Made by a program: the position numbers and the translations under genes. A stretch of 25,857 nucleotides of DNA from Bacteroidetes bacterium GWA2_31_9b (GTDB lineage: Bacteria; Bacteroidota; Bacteroidia; Bacteroidales; UBA12077). The DNA lies in NCBI GenBank assembly GCA_001769005.1, contig MENE01000129.1:25721-51577 (forward strand). The letters run 5' to 3'. Of the stretch, positions 1 through 9,108 are shown piece by piece. The notes under the pieces were generated by a model. It saw nothing but the letters and a program-made list of their open reading frames with translations, was not told where the DNA came from and did no database searches. The stretch's first letter is position 1; the number at the start of each line of letters is the position of its first letter.

Positions 1-1727
1 CCTTGCATTGATTTAATATCTTGCAGATTCTCATAATATGAATATTGTTCGCCTAATTCATTTTTAAGAATCGATGTTCTGACATTTCCCTGTAAGTCTT
101 CCATTATTTGTTCGAAAGGATCTTTTAATCTAGGAAATTCAACAATCCTATATTTCTCTAAATTGGCAGCTTTTGCAGCAATTTCAATTGCTTTGTCTAG
201 ACCACCAAATTCATCGATTAATCCAATTTCTTTTGCATTTGTTCCGCTCCATACTCTGCCTTGGCCTATTGCATCAACTTGTTCTTTTGTCATTTTTCTA
301 CCATCGGCAACATGAGAAATAAATGTTTGGTAAATGTCTTCAATTTCGAACTGGATTATTTCTCTTTCTTGTGCTGTTAATGGACGGAAAAATGAGCCCA
401 TGTCGGCATATTCATTTGTTTTTGCTACATCGATATGAACACCGAGTTTTTTATTTAAAAGTTCTTTACCATTTAATAAAAGTCCAAAAACGCCAATAGA
501 ACCTGTAATTGTATTTGGACTGGCAACAATAGTTTGAGCAGGGCAAACGATATAATAACCTCCGGAAGCAGCTACATCGCCTAAAGATGCAATTACTGGT
601 TTTACTTCTTGTGCTAATTTCACTTCGCGCCAAATAATTTCAGAAGATAATGCGCTTCCTCCTCCTGAATTAACTCTGAAAACAATTGCTTTAACTGTTG
701 AATCTTTACGTGCTTTACGAATAGCTTCTGAAATTCGGTCGGAGCCAATAGTTCCTTCTTGTCCTTCGCCCATAATAACATTTCCACTTGCATAGATAAC
801 TGCTATTTTATTTTTCTCGATAGTTTTTTTATCTTTTTTAGGAACTTTTGTGTATTTAGTAAGACTTACAAACTTCAATTTATCAATATCTTTTTTATCT
901 GTTAACTCTTTTAGTTCGTTAAGTATCTCGTCTTTGTATTTTAATCCATCAACAAATTTAAGCTCAACAGCCGATTCAGCATTTTTTAATGATAATTCAT
1001 TTGCAATTTTATTCAAATCACCAATAGAAATATTTCTTGTTTCAGAAATTCCTTTAAGCATGCTGTTCCAAATAGCACCCATAAATGTCATTGTTTGTTC
1101 ACGGTTTTCGTCACTCATTTTGGTATACATAAATGGCTCAACAGCACTTTTGAATTTTCCATGACGAATAATCTGTGGTTCAACACCCAGTTTTTCTAAT
1201 GCTTCTTTAAAAAACATAAGCTCTGCACGTAAACCAACAAAAAGAACTAAGCCTTCAGGGTTTAAATAAACTTTGTCTGAAACACTTGCTATATAATATG
1301 TAGCTTGTGTATACGAATCGGCATAACTAATTATAAACTTGTCCGAGGTTTTAAAATCAAGCAACGCATTTCTGATTTCTTCAATAGTTGCAATGCCTGC
1401 AGGAATAACAGTTAAATCAAGATAAATTCCTGAAATATTCTCATCGTCTTTCGCTTTTTTAATATTCGACAGAATATCATTTAATCCTAATTGAGTTTCT
1501 GGTTTAAAACTTGCAAAATCGAAGTTTTCCATCGGATTTTTATTGCTTCGATCAGTAATTGTTTGATCAAGCTTTATGTGAAGTATTGAATTCTTATCAA
1601 TGTTTACAGCTTGATCCTGCTTTGATATTGCTGCACCAATAATTCCCAAAGTTATTAAGAAAAACAGGAATAAAGCTATCATTACCCCTAGTATTGATGC
1701 TAGTAAAAACTTAAAAAAATTTTTCAT
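1..1727 (-). CDS. sppA: Signal peptide peptidase SppA, 67K type (partial, C-terminus beyond window)
   Basis: Membrane-anchored serine protease that cleaves leftover signal peptides and other membrane-embedded fragments. The minus-strand frame is open from an ATG at 1725-1727 to the left edge: 575 codons are visible, and the family usually has about 585-590 residues, so only a short tail is missing. One strong N-terminal membrane helix covers about residues 5-33. Two SppA/ClpP-like halves follow. The general-base lysine is seen as K193 in the FKSAVEPF motif, and the nucleophile as S358 in NSGGGSALSS, matching the Lys/Ser dyad of the E. coli 67K enzyme. A GSIGVFG segment follows the nucleophile as in the family. 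It is divergent from folK across a 138-bp gap. The family call is secure; the exact C-terminus is unseen. Confidence 0.95.
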   Translation of the reverse strand, partial: MKNFFKFLLASILGVMIALFLFFLITLGIIGAAISKQDQAVNIDKNSILHIKLDQTITDRSNKNPMENFDFASFKPETQLGLNDILSNIKKAKDDENISGIYLDLTVIPAGIATIEEIRNALLDFKTSDKFIISYADSYTQATYYIASVSDKVYLNPEGLVLFVGLRAELMFFKEALEKLGVEPQIIRHGKFKSAVEPFMYTKMSDENREQTMTFMGAIWNSMLKGISETRNISIGDLNKIANELSLKNAESAVELKFVDGLKYKDEILNELKELTDKKDIDKLKFVSLTKYTKVPKKDKKTIEKNKIAVIYASGNVIMGEGQEGTIGSDRISEAIRKARKDSTVKAIVFRVNSGGGSALSSEIIWREVKLAQEVKPVIASLGDVAASGGYYIVCPAQTIVASPNTITGSIGVFGLLLNGKELLNKKLGVHIDVAKTNEYADMGSFFRPLTAQEREIIQFEIEDIYQTFISHVADGRKMTKEQVDAIGQGRVWSGTNAKEIGLIDEFGGLDKAIEIAAKAANLEKYRIVEFPRLKDPFEQIMEDLQGNVRTSILKNELGEQYSYYENLQDIKSMQ

Positions 1728-1780
1728 ATTTATATTTTTTATTTAATTAAACATTCGAACAGTTACTAAAATGCTAAATT

Positions 1781-1808
1781 AAAAAATATTGTCTGAATTA
1801 ATTGTCAA
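1781..1808 (-). promoter_or_regulatory. Possible Bacteroidota-type promoter for sppA
   Basis: On the minus strand a TTG (1806-1808) is followed after 17 bases by TATTTTTT (1781-1788), seven of eight matches to the Bacteroidota -7 consensus TAnnTTTG. It lies about 55 bases upstream of the sppA ATG. In such AT-rich DNA this could occur by chance, so the call is weak. Confidence 0.3.
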
Positions 1809-1865
1809 AATTTTGATTTAAATAAAAATATAATTCCATTTGTAAACCGAATAATAAACTATACT

Positions 1866-2348
1866 ATGAACTTTGTTTATCTCTTGCTAGGCAGTAATCT
1901 AAATAATCGCATACAATTGCTTGAAAAAGCAAGAAATGCGATTGCTGAAAAAATTGGCAGATTGGAAAAACACTCTGGTATTTACGAAAGTTTACCTTGG
2001 GGTTTTGAAGCAGAAACGAAATTTCTAAATCAGGTAGTTGTAGTTCGTACTCATTTAACTTCGATAGAAATACTTGAAAAAATTAAAGATATAGAGGGTG
2101 AATTAGGCAGAGAGCGTATTCCGGGTATTTATACATCGCGAACAATCGATATTGATATTTTATTTTTTAATAATGATGTTGTTGATATTCCAGATTTAAC
2201 TATTCCACACAAGCATATTCATACACGGAAATTTACTTTATTACCACTTGCAGAAATTGCATCCGGATTTATTCACCCGGTTTTTAATAAATCGATTTTA
2301 GATTTACTGAACGAGTGCAAAGATAAATCTGAAGTTAAGTTAATATAG
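1866..2348 (+). CDS. folK: 2-amino-4-hydroxy-6-hydroxymethyldihydropteridine pyrophosphokinase (HPPK)
   Basis: Cytoplasmic folate-synthesis enzyme that transfers pyrophosphate from ATP to 6-hydroxymethyl-7,8-dihydropterin, giving the substrate for dihydropteroate synthase. The 160-residue protein is the normal size for a single-domain HPPK. The N-terminal YLLLGSN motif, the ESLPWGF segment that contacts the pterin, and the signature SRTIDIDILFF (about residues 96-106), whose two aspartates bind magnesium, are all visible. A conserved IPHKHIHTRKFTLLPLAEI block follows. The ATG at 1866 is the only sensible start. It is a single gene, divergent from sppA and ending 2 bases before the stop codon of the convergent upp gene. 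Confidence 0.96.
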   Translation: MNFVYLLLGSNLNNRIQLLEKARNAIAEKIGRLEKHSGIYESLPWGFEAETKFLNQVVVVRTHLTSIEILEKIKDIEGELGRERIPGIYTSRTIDIDILFFNNDVVDIPDLTIPHKHIHTRKFTLLPLAEIASGFIHPVFNKSILDLLNECKDKSEVKLI

Positions 2349-2350
2349 TA

Positions 2351-3001
2351 TTATATTTTGCTTCCATAAGCAAGATCACCTGCATCGCCCAATCCAGGAA
2401 CAATATATGATTTTACTGTAAGTTCATCGTCAACATCACCAGCCCAAATGGTAACGTCTTTCATTGGGATATGTTTTTTCACATAATTAATACCCTGATT
2501 ACTTGCAATAATAGTAACAATGTGTGTATGAGTTGGTTTTCCTCTTTCAATCAATGCTTTGTAAGCAATCTCCATTGATGCTCCTGAAGCAAGCATTGGA
2601 TCAGAAAGAATTAAAATTTTATCTTTAATCGAAGGACCTGATAAATGCTCAAACTGAATAGTAAAGGATGCATCGTTATGATACTTTCGATGAGCAGATA
2701 TGAACGCATTTTCTGCCTTGTCGAAATAATTTAAAATGCCTTGATGTAAAGGTAATCCTGCACGAAGAATAGTTGCATTAACTATAGGCAATATGGGTAA
2801 ATTCATATTCGAAATACCAAGAGGAGTAGTAATCTCTTTTGTTTCATATTTGAGATGTTTACTAATTTCATAGGCCATTATTTCTCCAATTCTCTCCATA
2901 TTACGCCTAAAACGCATACTATCTTTCTGAATCGTTTCATCGCGCATTTCGGCAATAAAAAGATTTAATAACGAATTTTGACTCGAAAGGATATTTACCA
3001 T
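2351..3001 (-). CDS. upp: Uracil phosphoribosyltransferase
   Basis: Pyrimidine-salvage enzyme that converts uracil and PRPP to UMP. The 216-residue protein has the UPRT architecture: an N-terminal MRDE region, the RAGLPL flap segment (about residues 80-85), the PRPP-binding loop DPMLASGAS (134-142) and the C-terminal uracil-recognition motif YIVPGLGDAGDLAYG. The PRPP loop differs slightly from the common DPMLATGGS form (Thr to Ser and Gly to Ala), both conservative changes. It lies 4 bases downstream of the acetyltransferase-like gene and is probably co-transcribed with it, although the two have no obvious functional link. It converges on folK with a 2-base gap. Confidence 0.95.
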   Translation of the reverse strand: MVNILSSQNSLLNLFIAEMRDETIQKDSMRFRRNMERIGEIMAYEISKHLKYETKEITTPLGISNMNLPILPIVNATILRAGLPLHQGILNYFDKAENAFISAHRKYHNDASFTIQFEHLSGPSIKDKILILSDPMLASGASMEIAYKALIERGKPTHTHIVTIIASNQGINYVKKHIPMKDVTIWAGDVDDELTVKSYIVPGLGDAGDLAYGSKI

Positions 3002-3005
3002 ATTC

Positions 3006-3926
3006 TTAGGTTGTTATTAAAAGTTTATAATACCAGGGCAAATTATTTTTTTTAATATTTTTTACTTTGTATTCAATAGCACCAATTCCTGTTAAAAAAT
3101 CAATGCGATTTTCAGAAACAATATTATCGATGTTCAAAGTTAAATTTTTTTCGGTATGTGATTCAATAAATCGATCAATTAATAAATAGTTTGCATTAAA
3201 AATTTGACCGTTTTTATTTTGAGCATTAGATAACAAGTGAATTTTTCGTTTCGATTTAATGAAAAAAGCAGCAGCACACAAGTTGTTATTTGCACTATAT
3301 GCACCATAAATTTCTCCAAGATTATAGCGTAAAGCAAACGAAATAATCATTCGTAATTGTGCAATTTCTTTTTTATTTAATGCTGGATTTGATTTAGAAC
3401 TTTTATGTGTAATGAAATTAACAAAGTCGTTTGGCAATAGACCGTTTACTATGGTTATTTTATTTGCTTTTGCCGATTGAATTTTTTTTTGAAATGAACC
3501 CGAATACTTTTGTTTTAAGAAATCATAGGTTGTAATTAGATCAATTTCATAATTTTTTTTTAGTTTAATTTCGTATGAACAGTTTGTAAATGAATTGAAT
3601 TTATTCAGATTAAAATCTAAATAGGAAAATTCTGGTGGAATGGATTCGAAAAAACGATGAACAATTTCCTCAGTGAGTAATTCATTTGTAAAAACTCCAA
3701 GGCGATTTCCAAGTATTGGGCTATAAACGAACTCTTTACGAAAAACGGGTTTGTGAATAATTGGCATTACATATTTATAATCTCCCAATACTAAAGCATG
3801 CCAATCGTCACAAAGAATATTTAAATACCACGAAAAGGCAAATATTGACCCATTAAATGCTGTATTAATGCAGTTATCCCATCGAACAAAATTAATATCG
3901 TTATTTTTCAGATATTTAATTTCCAA
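3006..3926 (-). CDS. GNAT/FemAB-like acyltransferase (BioF2-like), function unknown
   Basis: A 306-residue soluble protein resembling the GNAT/FemAB-like acetyltransferase_6 proteins that are common and poorly characterised in Bacteroidota. Features include an aromatic N-terminal FAFSWYLN segment, a mid-region rich in Lys (YSGSFQKKIQSAKANK, about 140-155) as in FemAB-type folds, and a C-terminal half with AAAFFIKSKRKIHLLSNAQN followed by NANYLLIDRFIE, typical of the second GNAT-like domain. The substrate cannot be inferred. No upstream ATG exists in frame: the frame reads from TAA at 3945-3947, so the start appears to be TTG at 3924-3926. It is followed after 4 bases by upp. The family is likely; the specific role is unknown. 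Confidence 0.7.
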   Translation of the reverse strand: MEIKYLKNNDINFVRWDNCINTAFNGSIFAFSWYLNILCDDWHALVLGDYKYVMPIIHKPVFRKEFVYSPILGNRLGVFTNELLTEEIVHRFFESIPPEFSYLDFNLNKFNSFTNCSYEIKLKKNYEIDLITTYDFLKQKYSGSFQKKIQSAKANKITIVNGLLPNDFVNFITHKSSKSNPALNKKEIAQLRMIISFALRYNLGEIYGAYSANNNLCAAAFFIKSKRKIHLLSNAQNKNGQIFNANYLLIDRFIESHTEKNLTLNIDNIVSENRIDFLTGIGAIEYKVKNIKKNNLPWYYKLLITT

Positions 3927-4192
3927 TTTGTTATAGTGGTTTTGTTAATCAATTTGCAATTTTGTAATTCTTTTAAAATAATTTCTATTTTTTTTGAACT
4001 TACATTATATTGAGTAAAAAAGATGATAGCTAAATAATGTTAATTATATATTCCTTTTTTTAATGCGTATTAATCTTCTCATATTGTTACTATTTTTTAT
4101 AAAGCATTAATGATTGTTGTACTTATTTTCTTTTTATCAATCTTAAATAATTTTAGGCACTTTTAATTTTAGCTCATTTTAAGTATTCATAT
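3927..4192. other. Intergenic gap, 266 bp, no gene recognised
   Basis: The longest gap in the window, between the start of the acetyltransferase-like gene and the end of radC, both on the minus strand. It is very AT-rich with multiple stops in every frame. No tRNA cloverleaf, strong hairpin or convincing -33/-7 pair was seen; it presumably holds the promoter of the acetyltransferase–upp pair. Confidence 0.5.
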
Positions 4193-4885
4193 TTACAATT
4201 TTCCCTCATCTGCAAAACTAAAATATTCTGTATCAGCAATAATAATATGATCGAGAACATTAATATCAAGAAGCTTTCCACCATCAACCATTTTTTGAGT
4301 AATTGAATTGTCAGCATCGCTGGGCATTTTATTCCCCGATGGATGGTTATGACATAAAATAATTGATGTAGCCAGTTTCTCAATTGCATTTTTAAGAATT
4401 AATCGAACATCAATAACAGTACCTGAAACTCCTCCCTGACTGATTTTAAATTTATCGATTATTTTATTTGATCTGTTTAGTAATAGAATCCAAAATTCTT
4501 CGTGTGGCAAATCACCAAGCAATGGTTGAAACAACTCGTAAATATCGTTACTGCTTGTAATTTTTTGTTTTTCAAGAATATCTGATATTTTTCTTCTTCG
4601 CCCCAATTCAAGAGCAGACATAATGGTTATTGCCTTTGCTTCTCCAATACCCTTGTTTTTTATCAGATCATTTAATTCGAGTTTACCCAGTTCATTTAAA
4701 TTGTTGTTAGCATTTCGTAGTACTTTTTTAGCAAGTTCAACAGCAGACTCATTTTTTGTTCCTGTACTAATAAGAATTGCAATTAATTCAGCATCGGAGA
4801 GTGAAGATAATCCTTTTTGTAAGAGTTTTTCTCTTGGTCGGTCTTCAACAGCCCAATCTTTTATTTTTAAATTGGTATAATCCAT
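4193..4885 (-). CDS. radC: RadC family JAB/MPN domain protein
   Basis: Member of the RadC/UPF0758 family, annotated historically as DNA repair but without an established biochemical role. The 230-residue protein has the two usual parts: an N-terminal helix-hairpin-helix-like region (about residues 1-100, with LSDAELIAILISTGT and NKGIGEAKA), then a JAB1/MPN metalloprotease-like domain. The JAMM zinc motif is intact, with H179, H181 and D192 in HNHPSG...PSDAD, and E130 upstream as the likely catalytic glutamate. It begins after the thioredoxin terminator and is probably transcribed alone. The family is certain; the metal motif suggests a hydrolytic activity that is not proven for this family. 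Confidence 0.93.
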   Translation of the reverse strand: MDYTNLKIKDWAVEDRPREKLLQKGLSSLSDAELIAILISTGTKNESAVELAKKVLRNANNNLNELGKLELNDLIKNKGIGEAKAITIMSALELGRRRKISDILEKQKITSSNDIYELFQPLLGDLPHEEFWILLLNRSNKIIDKFKISQGGVSGTVIDVRLILKNAIEKLATSIILCHNHPSGNKMPSDADNSITQKMVDGGKLLDINVLDHIIIADTEYFSFADEGKL

Positions 4886-4925
4886 AGAATTTTAAATAAT
4901 TGGTTTAAGTTAATAAATATTAACG

Positions 4926-4962
4926 AAAAACAAAAAGGGCATGAAACTGATGTTTCATACCC
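4926..4962 (-). terminator. Rho-independent terminator after thioredoxin gene
   Basis: The arms 4937-4947 and 4952-4962 form an 11-bp stem with a single mismatched or wobble position and a 4-base loop. Read on the minus strand, the GGG-closed stem is followed directly by a T-rich tail (TTTTTGTTTTT). It lies about 20 bases after the trxA stop codon and 50 bases before radC, so it separates the two genes. Confidence 0.85.
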
Positions 4963-4984
4963 CAAATAAAGTTTTAAAAGTATG

Positions 4985-5302
4985 TTATAATAATGGAATA
5001 AGTTTTGATTCAAGGTTGCTTTTTGGAACTGCACCAACTTGCTTATCAACTACTTCGCCATTTTTAATAAAGAGAATTGTAGGGATATTGCGGATACCAA
5101 ATTTTGATGCTACACCCGGGCTATTGTCAACATCAACCTTTGCAAAAACAGCTTTGCCACTGTAATCGTCCGATAATTCTTCTACAAGTGGACCAATCAT
5201 TCTACATGGACCGCACCATTCTGCCCAAAAGTCAACCAATACTGGTTTGTCCGACTTTAATACTAATTCTTCAAAATTTGAATCGTTTACTTCTATTGTC
5301 AT
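4985..5302 (-). CDS. trxA: Thioredoxin
   Basis: Small cytoplasmic disulfide reductase. The 105-residue protein is a single thioredoxin fold with the canonical active site WCGPC (C30 and C33) preceded by DFWAE, the cis-proline region RNIPTILF, and a GEVVDKQVGAVPK segment before the last helix. There is no signal peptide, so it is the cytoplasmic form. It follows dnaE on the same strand after a 79-bp gap, a gene order often seen in Bacteroidota. It is closed by a clear terminator, and a TAnnTTTG box within the dnaE–trxA gap suggests its own promoter. Confidence 0.97.
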   Translation of the reverse strand: MTIEVNDSNFEELVLKSDKPVLVDFWAEWCGPCRMIGPLVEELSDDYSGKAVFAKVDVDNSPGVASKFGIRNIPTILFIKNGEVVDKQVGAVPKSNLESKLIPLL

Positions 5303-5361
5303 GATTATAAATTTTATATGTTTTTTATTTATAAGGATATTTCAGATACTGCTTCTAAATA

Positions 5362-5369
5362 CAAATTTA
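5362..5369 (-). promoter_or_regulatory. Candidate -7 box (TAAATTTG) for trxA
   Basis: A perfect match to the Bacteroidota -7 consensus TAnnTTTG on the minus strand, in the dnaE–trxA gap, about 60 bases before the trxA ATG. No TTG was found at the expected -33 distance, so this is only a candidate. Confidence 0.4.
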
Positions 5370-5381
5370 ATTATAAATTGT

Positions 5382-8300
5382 TTAATTTAAAGAATATTGC
5401 AACTCTGTTTTTTTACTTAAAAAAGCGATCAACTCGTTCGTAATTTCAATTTTATCGGTTCTGGAGAATAGATTGACACTAAATTTATTTTCAAGATCGA
5501 AGATTTTAAATTTCAACATTACTTTTCCTTTTTTACTTAAGGCAAAAGTTTTTATTTCATTTATCAAGTCTTGATTAATGCTGTTTAAAGCTAACGAAAT
5601 GGTAATGCTTCGAACCATATTCTCGCGTACTTCGCCTAAAAGCATCATTGTTTTAATCTTAAACTCAAGTTCATTTTCGTTGTATAGTTTTGGTTGGATC
5701 TTACCTTTTATTAACAAAGGATAATCCATATAACAATACTTTCGAAAATCCATATAATCCTTACCAAATAATGCAAAACGATACGAATCGGTATAATCCT
5801 GAACTGTTAAAAATCCAAAAGGGTTTCCTGTTTTGGTTGTTAAATGTTTAACTTCTGTAACAATTCCGGCTATAGCAAATTCTTTTCCGTTCACGTTTGT
5901 TAAATCGCTCAATTCCGATAAACTGGTATTGCTAAAATTATCAATCTCGAGTTTGAAATCGTCAAGTGGATGTGCCGATAAATAAATTCCAATTAATTCT
6001 TTTTCGCGATTCAATGTTTCCAGTTTCTGCCAATCATTAGTAGCAGGAATTGGTGGTTTGGTAATTTGAATTGAATCAGCACCTCCAAATAAAGAAATCT
6101 GTTGAGTATTTTTATCGTTATGAAACATATTTCCATAACGAATAAGGTTTTCAATAAAGCTTGTTTCTTTAGCATCTAAAGCAAAATATTGTCCACGTGC
6201 AATATTGTCAAGGTTATCGAATGCCCCTGCTGTAGCAAGTGCTTCAATAGTTTTTTTTGTAACCAGACTTAAATTAACCCGCTCAATAAAATCGTATATA
6301 TTTTTATAATTTCCGTTTTCTTTTCTCTCTTCAATGATTTTAATTACAGCATTCTCGCCAACTCCTTTTATTGCACCCAATCCAAAACGGATATCTCCAT
6401 TTTTATTAACTGTAAATTTAAGCTTACTTTCATTCACATCAGGACCTAATACAGAACTTCCCATTCTGCGACATTCATCCATGAAAATTGTAATTTTCTT
6501 GATGTCGGCAATGTTTCTGCTAAGAACGGCAGCCATGAATTCAGCTGGATAGTGTGCTTTTAAATAAGCTGTTTGGTATGAAACATAAGCATAACAGGTC
6601 GAGTGAGATTTGTTAAATGCATATTCAGCAAATGCTTCCCAGTCGTTCCATATTTTATTTATAATTTTTACATCAAAACCATTTACCTTGCAACCTTCAA
6701 CAAACTTAGCTTTAAGCTTATCCATCAAGTCGCGTTTCTTTTTACCCATTGCTTTACGCAATGAGTCGGCTTCACCTTTAGAGAATCCCGCAAGTTTCTG
6801 TGATAAAAGCATCACCTGCTCTTGATAAACAGTAATACCGTATGTTTCATTCAAATATTCTTCCATTTCCGGAAGATCATATATAATAGGTTCCTTACCG
6901 TGTTTACGAGCAATAAATGAAGGTATGTATTCCATTGGCCCCGGTCGATAAAGCGCATTCATGGCAATTAGGTCGTCAAAACGGTTTGGTTTCAGTGCTT
7001 TAAGATGTTTTTTCATCCCGGGAGATTCAAACTGGAACAAGCCTGTTGTATCGCCTTTACTGTAAAGCTCAAATGTTTTTTCGTCGTCGAGAGGAATATC
7101 TTCAATTATAACATCAATTCCATGTGACTCTTTAATGTTTTCTATGGCATCTTTAATAATTGAAAGAGTTTTCAATCCAAGAAAGTCCATTTTTAGCATC
7201 CCTACAGATTCTACATGACTGCCATCATATTGAGTAACCAGTAATTTGGAGTCTTTTAAAACACAAACAGGAATATGTTCTACCAAGTCGTTTCGGCTGA
7301 TGATAATTCCGCATGCATGCAATCCTGTATGACGAACCGAACCTTCAAGAGTTTCCGCATACTTAAGTGTTCGGACAATAAGTGGATTTGAAGATTCTCT
7401 TGCTTGTTTTAATTCAGGAACTTCGGCAAATGCTTGTTTAAGAGTTATTCCAGGTCTTTCAGGTACAAGTTTGGCTAATCTGTCAGATTCACTAAGAGGT
7501 AATTTTTCAACCCGTGCAACATCGCGAATAGCCATTTTAGCAGCCATAGTACCAAAAGTAATGATTTGGGCTACACGTTTTTCTCCGTATTTTTTTACTA
7601 CCCATTCAATAACTTTGTCTCTGCCATCTTCATCAAAATCAATATCAATATCGGGCATTGAAATACGATCGGGATTCAGGAACCGCTCAAACAGTAAATT
7701 GTATTTTAAAGGATCAATATCTGTTATTTTAATACAATATGCAACAACTGATCCGGCTGCAGAACCTCTTCCAGGACCAACTGCAACATCCATTTCACGA
7801 GCTGCATTTAAAAAATCCTGAACAATTAAGAAATATCCGGGAAATCCCATTTTCTGAATTACCGATAATTCAAAATCAATTCGTTCACGAATATTATCGG
7901 TTATTTCCTTATATCGTTTGTTTGCTCCTTCGTAAGTAATATGTCTAAGATATTCGTCTTCGTTAGTAAATCCTTCGGGAAGTTGAAACTCAGGCATTAC
8001 GGGATTTATCTCTAATTCATATTCTTCAATCTTTGAAACAATCTCATTCGTGTTCTCTATAGCTTCAGGAATATCCGAAAATAACTCGTTCATTTCTTCC
8101 TGAGTTTTAAAAAACTCTTGTTTCGTATAAACCATTCGGGTTGGATCATCGAGATCTTTGCCTGTATTTAAACAAATTAAACGATCGTGAGCATCGGCAT
8201 CTTCGGCATTTATAAAATGAACATCGTTGGTTGCAATAATTTTGATATTGTGTTTTTTACCAATACGAAGTAAAATATCATTCACTTTTAATTGAACTTT

Positions 8301-8867
8301 ATAAACTTCTTCATCTTTTTTAGGATCTCCAGATTTATGACGTTGCAGTTCAAGATAAAAATCATCTCCGAAAAGTTCCTTATATTCAAGAGCTTTCTTT
8401 TCACCGGCTTCTTCTCCTTTTTCAATTATTTCCTGAGGCACCTCACCTCCCAAACATGCTGATGAAGCAATAATTCCTTCGCTGTATTTTCTTAAAAGAT
8501 CCCAATCAATTCGCGGAGTATAATAAAAACCTTCAATCCATGCATAGGATACAATTTTTGATAAATTTTCATATCCTGTTTTGTTTTTTGCAATTAAAAT
8601 CAAGTGGTTTCCACTACGATCTTCTTTTCCTGTTTTTTCGAAACGACTACCGCTTGCTATGTATATTTCGCACCCAATAATTGGCTTTATTCCTTGCTTT
8701 TTAGCTTCATTGTAAAAATGCTTAGCACCAAACATATTTCCATGATCGGTAATACACACTGCAGGCATTCCGTCTTCCTTGGCCTTTTTTATGAGGTGTG
8801 GGACATCCGATGCTCCATCAAGAATCGAGTATTGAGTATGAACATGTAAATGTGTAAAGTTAATCAT
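5382..8867 (-). CDS. dnaE: DNA polymerase III subunit alpha (DnaE)
   Basis: Catalytic subunit of the replicative polymerase. The 1161-residue protein has the full DnaE order: PHP domain (about 1-270), polymerase core with GPGRGSAAGS (364-373) and the catalytic aspartates D406/D408 in PDIDIDF plus D561 in KMDFLGL, then fingers and tandem helix-hairpin-helix regions (about 830-890), an internal beta-clamp-binding motif QISLFG (923-928), and an OB fold (about 995-1080). The PHP domain keeps histidines and acids at metal positions (H8, H10, D41/H42, E67, H88, D215, H217), unlike the degenerate E. coli PHP. The ATG at 8865-8867 begins the usual INFTHLHVHT sequence. It is divergent from rpsP and precedes trxA. 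Confidence 0.98.
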   Translation of the reverse strand: MINFTHLHVHTQYSILDGASDVPHLIKKAKEDGMPAVCITDHGNMFGAKHFYNEAKKQGIKPIIGCEIYIASGSRFEKTGKEDRSGNHLILIAKNKTGYENLSKIVSYAWIEGFYYTPRIDWDLLRKYSEGIIASSACLGGEVPQEIIEKGEEAGEKKALEYKELFGDDFYLELQRHKSGDPKKDEEVYKVQLKVNDILLRIGKKHNIKIIATNDVHFINAEDADAHDRLICLNTGKDLDDPTRMVYTKQEFFKTQEEMNELFSDIPEAIENTNEIVSKIEEYELEINPVMPEFQLPEGFTNEDEYLRHITYEGANKRYKEITDNIRERIDFELSVIQKMGFPGYFLIVQDFLNAAREMDVAVGPGRGSAAGSVVAYCIKITDIDPLKYNLLFERFLNPDRISMPDIDIDFDEDGRDKVIEWVVKKYGEKRVAQIITFGTMAAKMAIRDVARVEKLPLSESDRLAKLVPERPGITLKQAFAEVPELKQARESSNPLIVRTLKYAETLEGSVRHTGLHACGIIISRNDLVEHIPVCVLKDSKLLVTQYDGSHVESVGMLKMDFLGLKTLSIIKDAIENIKESHGIDVIIEDIPLDDEKTFELYSKGDTTGLFQFESPGMKKHLKALKPNRFDDLIAMNALYRPGPMEYIPSFIARKHGKEPIIYDLPEMEEYLNETYGITVYQEQVMLLSQKLAGFSKGEADSLRKAMGKKKRDLMDKLKAKFVEGCKVNGFDVKIINKIWNDWEAFAEYAFNKSHSTCYAYVSYQTAYLKAHYPAEFMAAVLSRNIADIKKITIFMDECRRMGSSVLGPDVNESKLKFTVNKNGDIRFGLGAIKGVGENAVIKIIEERKENGNYKNIYDFIERVNLSLVTKKTIEALATAGAFDNLDNIARGQYFALDAKETSFIENLIRYGNMFHNDKNTQQISLFGGADSIQITKPPIPATNDWQKLETLNREKELIGIYLSAHPLDDFKLEIDNFSNTSLSELSDLTNVNGKEFAIAGIVTEVKHLTTKTGNPFGFLTVQDYTDSYRFALFGKDYMDFRKYCYMDYPLLIKGKIQPKLYNENELEFKIKTMMLLGEVRENMVRSITISLALNSINQDLINEIKTFALSKKGKVMLKFKIFDLENKFSVNLFSRTDKIEITNELIAFLSKKTELQYSLN

Positions 8868-9055
8868 ATGTAATGTGCTGATTTTCTGTAATTAAAATAA
8901 TTATGATTGAAAAATTGTCTGGTTTTTAAAATTAATTATTTTAAAGGATTTTTACTTTTGATGTTAATAACTTATGAAAAATTATAGGATAGTAAGTGAG
9001 TATCTGATATTCAAGAATTAAATGTTGAATATCTTTCAAATAATAAATTAATTTG

Positions 9056-9063
9056 TATCTTTG
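9056..9063 (+). promoter_or_regulatory. -7 promoter box (TATCTTTG) for rpsP–rimM
   Basis: A perfect TAnnTTTG match 46 bases upstream of the rpsP ATG, the expected place for a Bacteroidota housekeeping promoter. A clean TTG at -33 is lacking; the nearest similar triplet is TTC at 9034-9036. Transcription would start near 9070, giving an untranslated leader of about 40 bases. Confidence 0.6.
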
Positions 9064-9108
9064 CCCCACAATTTAAAAAAGTAGGTTTAATTTAAATTAA
9101 AAAAGAGT

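Noticed and set aside
850..1164. Plus-strand open frame of 104 codons
   Set aside because: It lies opposite sppA, whose translation has clear family motifs across the same region; the plus-strand product is low-complexity Ser/Leu-rich.
4174..4389. Minus-strand open frame overlapping radC
   Set aside because: Out-of-frame reading of the radC JAMM region; no family features.
8868..9055. Possible promoter for dnaE in the dnaE–rpsP gap
   Set aside because: No TAnnTTTG match with a reasonable TTG spacing was found on the minus strand; the AT-rich background makes weaker matches meaningless.
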